NCBI GenBank assembly: GCA_027489415.1
Contig: JAIXZU010000071.1
Location: forward strand, 1-5,541
Source: Alphaproteobacteria bacterium
Lineage (GTDB): Bacteria > Pseudomonadota > Alphaproteobacteria > UBA2136 > UBA6156
DNA length: 5,541 bases
Direction: 5' to 3'
Shown here: in pieces, positions 1-4,611 of the stretch
Layout: every line of letters begins with the position of its first letter
How positions within the stretch are numbered: position 1 is the first letter of the stretch
The notes under the pieces: generated by a model
Told to the model about the DNA's origin: nothing
What the model saw: the letters and a program-made list of their open reading frames with translations, nothing else
Database searches by the model: none
Translations under genes and position numbers: made by a program

Positions 1-116
1 ATCAGATCGTTCTGCCGAACCCGCTGGGGACGCCGGCACTGGAAAGCCCGCGCATCATCATCGGCTCGGTGCATGGGGCCCAGGTTGCGCTGAAGCAGGA
101 GCAGGACGCTGCATGA
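1..116 (+). CDS. C-terminal end of an unidentified protein (partial)
   Basis: The third reading frame is open from the window edge to a TGA at 114-116 and gives a 37-residue tail beginning QIVLPNPLGT and ending QEQDAA. I chose this frame because most third codon positions are G or C and the residues look protein-like. Frame 1 stops at about 93, and frame 2 gives a less natural product rich in glycine, alanine and histidine. The tail has a short hydrophobic run (RIIIGSV) and a polar, probably helical end. It is too short to assign a family and I do not recognise it. A strong intrinsic terminator begins 10 bases after the stop, which supports a real gene end here. The gene converges on the hydrolase gene of the opposite strand. 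Confidence 0.65.
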   Translation, partial: QIVLPNPLGTPALESPRIIIGSVHGAQVALKQEQDAA

Positions 117-125
117 ACGATTGAG

Positions 126-157
126 GCCGGAGGGGTTATTCCCCTCCGGCTTTTTTT
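126..157 (+). terminator. Rho-independent terminator of the upstream plus-strand gene
   Basis: A perfect 10-bp stem, GCCGGAGGGG (126-135) with CCCCTCCGGC (141-150), closes a 5-base loop (TTATT) and is followed at once by seven T residues (151-157). This is a textbook intrinsic terminator for the gene ending at 116. Read on the minus strand, the hairpin has no T-run after it, so it should work poorly for the convergent hydrolase gene, whose stop codon lies 2 bases beyond the T-run. Confidence 0.93.
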
Positions 158-159
158 GG

Positions 160-1221
160 TTAGCGGTTGGTTAGCGGGCGGGTTTCTCCGACTTTGAGGA
201 GCCAAGTATCCGATTCCGGCAGGCCGGAGGCTTTTGCGGCTTTTTGCAAGCGGACGGTGGCTTCGAAGGGGTCTTCCGGAGTGAGGACCAAAGCGCCCCA
301 GTGGTGGCCGACTAATGTGGTGGCGCGGACGTCGCGGCCCAGTTGCACGGCTTCCTCCGGCGTGGTGTGCGAGCCTTGCATGATGATGCGGGGTTCGTAG
401 GCGCCGATGGGGACGAGGGCGTAGTCGATTGGGCCGTATTGGAGGCCGAGGTCCTTGAACAGGGTTGGGTGGGTGGTGGTATCCCCCGTTTGATAGACCG
501 TTAAGTTGCCGGATTTGATGAGGTAGCCTGCCCAGAGGGTGGCGTTGCGGTCGTTGGTCCAGCGGGCCGAAAAATGCACGGCGGGGAGCATGGTGATTGT
601 GGTGCCGCTGACAACTGTGGACTGGTGCCAGTCTAGTTCTGTTACATTTGCAATTCCGGCGGATTTGACGAGCGGGGCCACGCCGAGGGGGACGATGACT
701 TGGACGTTTGCCTTGTTGGGGAGGCGTTTGAGGGTTTCGAGGTCCAAGTGGTCGTAATGGTTGTGCGTCAGGAGGATGAGGTCGGCTTTCGCGTCCTCCG
801 GCTTCAAGGGCGATGGGACGAAGCGTTTGGGGCCTGCGAACTGGAAGGGGCTGGCGCGGTCCGTCAGGAGGGGATCCGTGAGGATTGTGAGGCCGCCGAT
901 TTCCATACGGAAGGCGCTGTGGCCAAGCCACTGGAGCTTGTTGCCAGTGGTTTTTTGGTAGGCGGCCTGTGCCACCTGCGGGTTAAGGGCGTGGCCCGCG
1001 GGGGCTTTGGGCGTGCCGCCAAAGACAATGCGGCCCCAGAAGAACTTTTGGAAGTCCAGCCATGTGGCTTCTGATTTGGGGCTGCCAAGGGGGTTGGTGA
1101 AGGTGCCGTCCGGCTGCCGGATAGAGTATGTGAGGGGCGGTTTGGTGGTGGGCATGGGTTGGGCCTGTACGTTGAGGGTTAGGGCAAAGAGAAGTACTAC
1201 GAGGATTTTGTGGGCGTGCAT
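160..1221 (-). CDS. Exported MBL-fold metal-dependent hydrolase (NAPE-PLD/RomA-like)
   Basis: This is a 353-residue protein. Residues 1-20 look like a Sec signal peptide: a His/Lys-containing start, a hydrophobic core (ILVVLLFALTL) and a likely cleavage site after NVQA, so the enzyme probably acts in the periplasm. The metallo-beta-lactamase metal site is complete: HNHYDH at 153-158 (H153, H155, D157, H158), H216 in AVHFSAR, D247 in TGD, and a histidine of GHHWG at 306-307. The block at 98-133 (WLGHS, GGLTILTDP, DRASP, AGPKR) and DRNATLWAG at 224-232 match the NAPE-phospholipase D branch, and the spacing H216-D247-H306/307 agrees with that family. Members hydrolyse phosphodiesters, but the substrate here is unknown; UlaG-like lactonase activity is an alternative. 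The ATG at 1219-1221 is chosen because it directly precedes the signal peptide. No clear Shine-Dalgarno sequence lies upstream. No dedicated minus-strand terminator is visible. Confidence 0.92.
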   Translation of the reverse strand: MHAHKILVVLLFALTLNVQAQPMPTTKPPLTYSIRQPDGTFTNPLGSPKSEATWLDFQKFFWGRIVFGGTPKAPAGHALNPQVAQAAYQKTTGNKLQWLGHSAFRMEIGGLTILTDPLLTDRASPFQFAGPKRFVPSPLKPEDAKADLILLTHNHYDHLDLETLKRLPNKANVQVIVPLGVAPLVKSAGIANVTELDWHQSTVVSGTTITMLPAVHFSARWTNDRNATLWAGYLIKSGNLTVYQTGDTTTHPTLFKDLGLQYGPIDYALVPIGAYEPRIIMQGSHTTPEEAVQLGRDVRATTLVGHHWGALVLTPEDPFEATVRLQKAAKASGLPESDTWLLKVGETRPLTNR

Positions 1222-1349
1222 GGTTAGTAATGTACGGGAAAAGCCATTGTTGCGGTAGAGGGTTGTAATTTGGGGGGTGGGGGCCTATTTGGGGTTAAAG
1301 CCTTTGGCTGACATATTTGTTTGTGACATCCATTCTGAAGGAGAATGAT
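1222..1349. other. Divergent intergenic region
   Basis: These 128 bases separate the divergently transcribed hydrolase (minus) and unknown gene (plus), so promoters for both should lie here. The stretch has a G-rich run near 1271-1283 and is more AT-rich toward 1311-1333. I could not pick out a -35/-10 pair that clearly stands above chance on either strand. Apart from the ribosome binding site at its right end, I see no palindromic operator or small RNA gene. Confidence 0.5.
1338..1343 (+). promoter_or_regulatory. Ribosome binding site that decides the start at 1350
   Basis: AAGGAG lies six bases before the ATG at 1350-1352, an ideal Shine-Dalgarno match and spacing. It rules against the longer reading from TTG at 1317, which would place this motif inside the coding region and add 11 residues. 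Confidence 0.85.
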
Positions 1350-1937
1350 ATGGATGAGAAAGCTGTGAATGAGATCCTCATGGCCTCGGCCAATACTTTT
1401 CGGCAGGCCGAGAAGCTCTATGGGCAGGCCGAGGTCATGCACGCCATGGTCAAGGGGTCTTGCCCTGCGACCAGAGCTGTCGACATGCTTTTCGAGAGGC
1501 GGTTTGTCATCTGGCACTATGGTTCGTCGGCCTGGCAAGTGGTTCTCGCGTTCTTGAATGGAGACCAGAACAAGGATGCCGGTCGGTTCGACCCGCTTTT
1601 GCGGAAGCATGAGCTTCTGCACGAGGTATGCGTTGCGCCGGAGACATTCGGCCCGCTGCGCAAGAGCTTTTTTTCAGAGAGCAAGGCACGGACTGCAGCC
1701 ATGCAGCCCTATGCTGAACTGAAGAGGGGCTATGCGGTGGCGGGTGAGCATGCTTTGCAGCTTATCGGCCCCTTTTACCGCGATGCCTGCGACTTGTTGG
1801 GCATGCGGCACCGGCTGGAAATGGCCCTTGAGGCTTTGCCACAGCCGTTGAACCCCAAGCCGGTGAATTCACCGCCGGTCAACAAGACCCAGATACGCGA
1901 GGGTGGCGGTGCCGGCTCGGTTGGTATTAGCAACTAA
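1350..1937 (+). CDS. Hypothetical protein, 195 residues, family not recognised
   Basis: I do not recognise this protein. It begins MDEKAVNEIL behind a strong ribosome binding site and ends at TAA 1935-1937, just before a strong terminator, so it is probably a single-gene transcript. Residues 1-35 look like an amphipathic helix rich in Ala, Glu, Gln and Met. Residues 50-70 hold a hydrophobic patch with two tryptophans (RFVIWHY, AWQVVLAFLN) interrupted by polar residues, so a true membrane segment is unlikely. Residues 80-160 look helical and charged (LRKHELLHEV at 84-93). The tail from about 164 is rich in Pro, Asn and Gly and probably disordered. There is no signal peptide. The three cysteines (38, 94, 147) form no metal-binding pattern. 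HELLH resembles a metalloprotease HExxH, but here the last histidine directly precedes EVC and no second site is visible, so I do not claim catalysis. It is probably a soluble, mostly helical cytoplasmic protein. Confidence 0.8.
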   Translation: MDEKAVNEILMASANTFRQAEKLYGQAEVMHAMVKGSCPATRAVDMLFERRFVIWHYGSSAWQVVLAFLNGDQNKDAGRFDPLLRKHELLHEVCVAPETFGPLRKSFFSESKARTAAMQPYAELKRGYAVAGEHALQLIGPFYRDACDLLGMRHRLEMALEALPQPLNPKPVNSPPVNKTQIREGGGAGSVGISN

Positions 1938-1948
1938 AACAAGAAACT

Positions 1949-1983
1949 AAAAAACGCGGGGCTTTTGGGCCCCGCGTTTTTTT
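1949..1983. terminator. Bidirectional Rho-independent terminator
   Basis: A 12-bp stem, AAAACGCGGGGC (1951-1962) with GCCCCGCGTTTT (1969-1980), closes a 6-base loop. Flanking A and T runs provide a T-tract on both strands: 1977-1983 on plus and the complement of 1949-1954 on minus. It sits between the unknown gene (stop at 1937) and the convergent manC-type gene (stop at 1999-2001), so it can end both transcripts. Confidence 0.93.
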
Positions 1984-1998
1984 GGTTTTTGGCCGCTT

Positions 1999-3465
1999 TT
2001 AGGAGCGGTTATAGATGTCTTCGACGCGGACGATGTCTTCCTCTATCAGGAGGGTGCCGGTTTGGACTTCGATGATTTCGACCACTTTGTCGGTTTTGTT
2101 TTCCAAGCGGTGGTGGATGCCGAGGGGGAGGTAGACGGATTCGTCGGGGTTCAGGGTGAGGGTTTCCTCACCCTTTGTAACAGTTGCTACACCGGTGACG
2201 ACGGTCCAGTGTTCTGCGCGGTGGTGGTGGTATTGCAGGCTGAGGCGGCCACCGGGGACGACGCCGATGCGTTTGACGAGGTAGCCGCTGACTTGGCCGT
2301 TTTCATTCAGCGGGCCGCGGCAGAGGGTTTCGTACCAGCCCCAGGGACGGTGGACGCGGTGGTGGAGCTCGGCTTGAACGGCATTGTTCTTTTGAAGCTG
2401 CTGGAAGATGCCTTTGACGCCTGCGGCGCGGGATTTGGTGGTGACGAGGAGGCCGTCGACGGTGTCCACCACCACGGCATCACTAATACCGTGAACGGCG
2501 ATGATTTTGTGGGGGATGCTGCTGTGGATGAGGGTGCCGGTGGTGTCGGGGACCATCACGGTGGTGCTGGCGGGGGTGGAGAGGCTGTTGCCAGCGTCGT
2601 CCTGTGTCATGGCGTCGGCGAGGGCTGCGAAGCCGCCGATGTCGCTCCAGCGGCCGCTGTAGGGGAGGATGACGGCAGACGCGGTTTTCTCCATGACGGA
2701 GTTGTCGAACTGTTCGGAGGGGACTTCACGGAAGGAGTCCGCCGGGCGGATGACTTCGGTGTGGAGAAGGGTTTCCGTGCTGCGGCCTGCCCATGCGGCG
2801 GCAACGGATTTGGCGATGGCCGGGGCGTGGATGGTGAGTTCGGCAGCCAAAAGTTTGGGGCTTGCGGTGAACATGCCGCTGTTCCAGACGTGGTTGCCTT
2901 GCATCAGCATGGTTTCGGCGGCGGCGCGGTTGGGTTTTTCGAGGAATTTTTCCACCTTGCGGGCGCCTGCGCCGAGTTCTTCGCCCAGTTTGATGTAGCC
3001 GTATTCAGTATTAGCAAAGCTGGGGTTGATGCCGAAGAGGACGATGTTGCCTTCGGCATTTTGGGCGGCTTTATTCAGCGCGGATTGGAATTCGGCGGGG
3101 CTGCCCATGAGATGGTCCGCCGGTAGAATGGCGATGGGGGCGGTGATGCCTGCGGTGGCGGCCCATTCCGTGGCCAGTGCGATGGCGGCGGTGGTGTTAC
3201 GGGCGGCGGGTTCCAGAATGACGGCAGCCGGGGTGATGCCGATGGATTCCAGTTGGTTCAGGACGTAAAAACGGTGGGCTTCCGCGCAGATGACGACGGG
3301 TGGCAGCATGCCTTCGCCTTTGACACGCAGGGCGGTTTGCTGGAACAGGGTGGGTGTGCCTTCCCCCGCCAGAGGAATGAACGGTTTGGGCATGGAGGTG
3401 CGCGATAGCGGCCAGAGACGGCTGCCGGAACCGCCGCAGAGAATGACTGGTTGGATGGTGGTCAT
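1999..3465 (-). CDS. manC: Mannose-1-phosphate guanylyltransferase / mannose-6-phosphate isomerase (bifunctional)
   Basis: This 488-residue cytoplasmic enzyme has the normal length for the two-domain type II family (ManC/CpsB/AlgA/XanB). The N-terminal nucleotidyltransferase makes GDP-mannose from mannose-1-phosphate and GTP. Its signature GGSGSRLWPLSR lies at 11-22 with KPF at 27-29, EPAARNTTAA at 85-94, LPADH at 114-118, GYIKLG at 156-161, FLEKP at 174-178 and WNSGMF at 194-199. The C-terminal cupin isomerase interconverts fructose-6-phosphate and mannose-6-phosphate. It starts near RPWGWYE (373-379) and carries the metal-site block HHHRAEHW (413-420) and GIHH (449-452). Both halves look intact. 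A short extra segment (about 384-394, around GPLNENGQVSG) separates RPWGWYE from YLVKRI. The ATG at 3463-3465 follows a GGGGA ribosome binding motif (3474-3478) at 8 bases. It is the last gene of the gmd-fcl-manC run, 113 bases after fcl, and may also have its own promoter. Confidence 0.96.
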   Translation of the reverse strand: MTTIQPVILCGGSGSRLWPLSRTSMPKPFIPLAGEGTPTLFQQTALRVKGEGMLPPVVICAEAHRFYVLNQLESIGITPAAVILEPAARNTTAAIALATEWAATAGITAPIAILPADHLMGSPAEFQSALNKAAQNAEGNIVLFGINPSFANTEYGYIKLGEELGAGARKVEKFLEKPNRAAAETMLMQGNHVWNSGMFTASPKLLAAELTIHAPAIAKSVAAAWAGRSTETLLHTEVIRPADSFREVPSEQFDNSVMEKTASAVILPYSGRWSDIGGFAALADAMTQDDAGNSLSTPASTTVMVPDTTGTLIHSSIPHKIIAVHGISDAVVVDTVDGLLVTTKSRAAGVKGIFQQLQKNNAVQAELHHRVHRPWGWYETLCRGPLNENGQVSGYLVKRIGVVPGGRLSLQYHHHRAEHWTVVTGVATVTKGEETLTLNPDESVYLPLGIHHRLENKTDKVVEIIEVQTGTLLIEEDIVRVEDIYNRS

Positions 3466-3473
3466 GATGGTTT

Positions 3474-3478
3474 TCCCC
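3474..3478 (-). promoter_or_regulatory. Ribosome binding site of the manC-type gene
   Basis: On the minus strand, GGGGA lies 8 bases before the ATG at 3465. It is a moderate Shine-Dalgarno match and supports the chosen start, which lies immediately before the conserved nucleotidyltransferase strand. Confidence 0.55.
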
Positions 3479-3494
3479 GTTCAATTAATGCCGT

Positions 3495-3523
3495 GTGATA
3501 GCTTATTTAGGGCTACGAGACAA
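3495..3523 (-). promoter_or_regulatory. Possible sigma-70-like promoter for the manC-type gene
   Basis: Read on the minus strand, TTGTCT (3518-3523) and TATCAC (3495-3500) are separated by exactly 17 bases. Each matches four of six consensus positions. Transcription would start about 20 bases before the manC ATG, leaving room for the ribosome binding site. The score is modest and such pairs arise by chance, so this is a hypothesis supported mainly by the unusually long spacer for an operon and by the hairpin just upstream. Confidence 0.3.
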
Positions 3524-3540
3524 GAAACTAGAGACAAGAT

Positions 3541-3556
3541 GGGGCCTTAGGGCCCC
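3541..3556 (-). terminator. Short GC hairpin after fcl, possible weak terminator or attenuator
   Basis: GGGGCC (3541-3546) pairs perfectly with GGCCCC (3551-3556) around a 4-base loop. It lies 22 bases past the fcl stop. On the minus strand it is followed by a pyrimidine-rich but broken tract (ATCTTGTCTC) rather than a pure T-run. It may partly terminate transcription, set the manC-to-fcl ratio, or protect the 3' end of an upstream message. Full termination is doubtful. Confidence 0.4.
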
Positions 3557-3578
3557 TTTGCAAGGGTTTGGTATGACT

Positions 3579-4535
3579 TTATGCCGCGCGGGCGCTGGCG
3601 ATGTTGGCGAGATACCAGTTGTACATGCTGGTGAGGCCTTGCTGGAGGGTGACCTTGGGTTCCCAGCCGAGGGACTTGAGGCGGGAGACGTTGAGGACTT
3701 TGCGCATCATGCCGTCCGGACGGGTGGTGTCGAACACTAATTCCCCTTGGTAGCCGAGGGTTTGAGCCATGGTGGTGGCGAGTTCGGCGATGGTGACGTC
3801 TTCCCCCGTGCCGACATTCAGGATGGGGAGGTCGGAGTAGGTTTCCAGCATGGTGACGAGGGCTGCGGCGCAGTCCGTACTATAAAGGAACTCCCGCATT
3901 GGTTTGCCTGTGCCCCAGATGGTGAAGGTGGGGGCGTTGGCCAGTTTGGCTATGTGCATGCGGGCCATCATCCCCGGGATGACGTGGGAGTGCTCGGGGT
4001 GGAAGTTGTCCCCCTCCCCGTACAAATTGGTGGGTTGGGCGGAGATGAAGTCCCATCCGTACTGTTTACGCAGGCTTTGGCCGAGCATGATACCGGCGAT
4101 TTTGGCGACGGCGTAGGCGTCGTTGGTGGGTTCCAGCGGGCCGGTGAGGAGGGCGTCCTCGGTTATCGGCTGGGTGGCCTGTGCGGGGTAAATGCAGGAG
4201 GAGCCTAGAAAGAGGAACTTTTTGGTGCCGTTACGCCATGCCGAGGTGATGGTGTTGGTTTGGATTTCGAGGTTTTCGCGGATGAAATCCCCCGGCTGGG
4301 TTTTGTTGGCGACGATACCGCCGACTTTGGCGGCGCAGAGGATGACGACGTCCGGTTTTTCCGATGCAAAAAAGGCTTCGACTGCGGATTGGGAGGTGAG
4401 GTCTAGCTCCTGACGTGTACGGGTGACGAGGTTGGTGTAGCCCTTAGCGCGGAGGGCGTTACATGTGGCTGAGCCGATGAGGCCGCGGTGGCCTGCGACG
4501 AAGATTTTATCTGATTTATTCATGGTATGCGACAT
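3579..4535 (-). CDS. fcl: GDP-L-fucose synthase (GDP-4-keto-6-deoxymannose epimerase/reductase)
   Basis: This 318-residue cytoplasmic short-chain dehydrogenase/reductase carries out the last step to GDP-L-fucose. It 3,5-epimerises GDP-4-keto-6-deoxy-D-mannose and then reduces it with NADPH. The Rossmann glycine motif GHRGLIG lies at 15-21. The catalytic set of E. coli Fcl is all present at a constant offset of five: S112 and C114 in GSSCIYP, Y141 and K145 in YAVAK, H184 in HSHVIP, and R192. Length is normal for the family (about 310-325). I chose the ATG at 4533-4535 because AGGA lies 8 bases upstream. The longest reading starts at 4583 but adds 16 non-family residues and lacks a good ribosome site, while an ATG at 4523 also lacks one. 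It follows gmd by 58 bases and precedes manC by 113 bases. The gene is also called wcaG in some strains. Confidence 0.96.
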   Translation of the reverse strand: MSHTMNKSDKIFVAGHRGLIGSATCNALRAKGYTNLVTRTRQELDLTSQSAVEAFFASEKPDVVILCAAKVGGIVANKTQPGDFIRENLEIQTNTITSAWRNGTKKFLFLGSSCIYPAQATQPITEDALLTGPLEPTNDAYAVAKIAGIMLGQSLRKQYGWDFISAQPTNLYGEGDNFHPEHSHVIPGMMARMHIAKLANAPTFTIWGTGKPMREFLYSTDCAAALVTMLETYSDLPILNVGTGEDVTIAELATTMAQTLGYQGELVFDTTRPDGMMRKVLNVSRLKSLGWEPKVTLQQGLTSMYNWYLANIASARAA

Positions 4536-4543
4536 TATCTTCA

Positions 4544-4547
4544 TCCT
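4544..4547 (-). promoter_or_regulatory. Ribosome binding site that decides the fcl start
   Basis: On the minus strand, AGGA sits 8 bases before the ATG at 4535. The competing ATG codons at 4583, 4544 and 4523 have either no purine-rich motif or one directly abutting the codon, so 4535 is the best-supported start. Confidence 0.6.
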
Positions 4548-4578
4548 ATATTTCAACTTTAGCCCCCCTGCCCTGTTG

Positions 4579-4611
4579 GGCAAAGCAGCCTTGTTAAGCT
4601 GCTGCTTTGCC
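4579..4611 (-). repeat. Perfect 11-bp inverted repeat across the gmd stop codon
   Basis: GGCAAAGCAGC (4579-4589) is the exact reverse complement of GCTGCTTTGCC (4601-4611). The 11-base loop contains the gmd stop codon (4594-4596). In the minus-strand message this forms a stable hairpin made of the last gmd codons and the start of the spacer. No T-run follows, so it is not a standard terminator. A small competing hairpin (GCCC 4570-4573 with GGGC 4578-4581) overlaps its 3' arm. A role in message stability or in fcl translation is possible but unproven. Confidence 0.6.

Noticed and set aside
2..931. 309-residue open frame on the minus strand, rich in Pro, Arg and His
   Set aside because: It overlaps the hydrolase gene on the same strand in another frame, crosses a strong terminator stem and has a low-complexity composition typical of a GC-rich shadow frame.
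1317..1349. Upstream TTG start extending the unknown protein by 11 residues
   Set aside because: The AAGGAG ribosome binding site lies inside this extension and is ideally placed for the ATG at 1350.
1434..1628. HELLH in the unknown protein as a zinc metalloprotease motif
   Set aside because: The five-residue pattern is common by chance, no downstream third ligand is apparent, and the protein has no other protease feature.
2062..3126. 354-residue open frame on the plus strand opposite the manC-type gene
   Set aside because: It is fully antisense to a clear two-domain enzyme. Its composition (Gly, Asp, Val, Phe) is what the complement of GC-rich codons gives, and no ribosome binding site or family motif was seen.
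1939..3530. ACAAGAAACTA occurring at 1939-1949 and 3520-3530, flanking the manC-type gene
   Set aside because: An exact 11-base match is expected a few times by chance in a window of this size. There are no inverted ends, transposase or target-site signs, so I do not call it a mobile-element footprint.
3747..4208. 153-residue plus-strand open frame opposite fcl
   Set aside because: Antisense shadow of a gene with all catalytic residues conserved; Gly/Val/Asp-rich with no recognisable motif.
4536..4583. Longer N-terminus for the fcl product from ATG at 4583
   Set aside because: The extra residues have no counterpart in the family and no good ribosome site precedes this ATG; the start at 4535 has AGGA at 8 bases.
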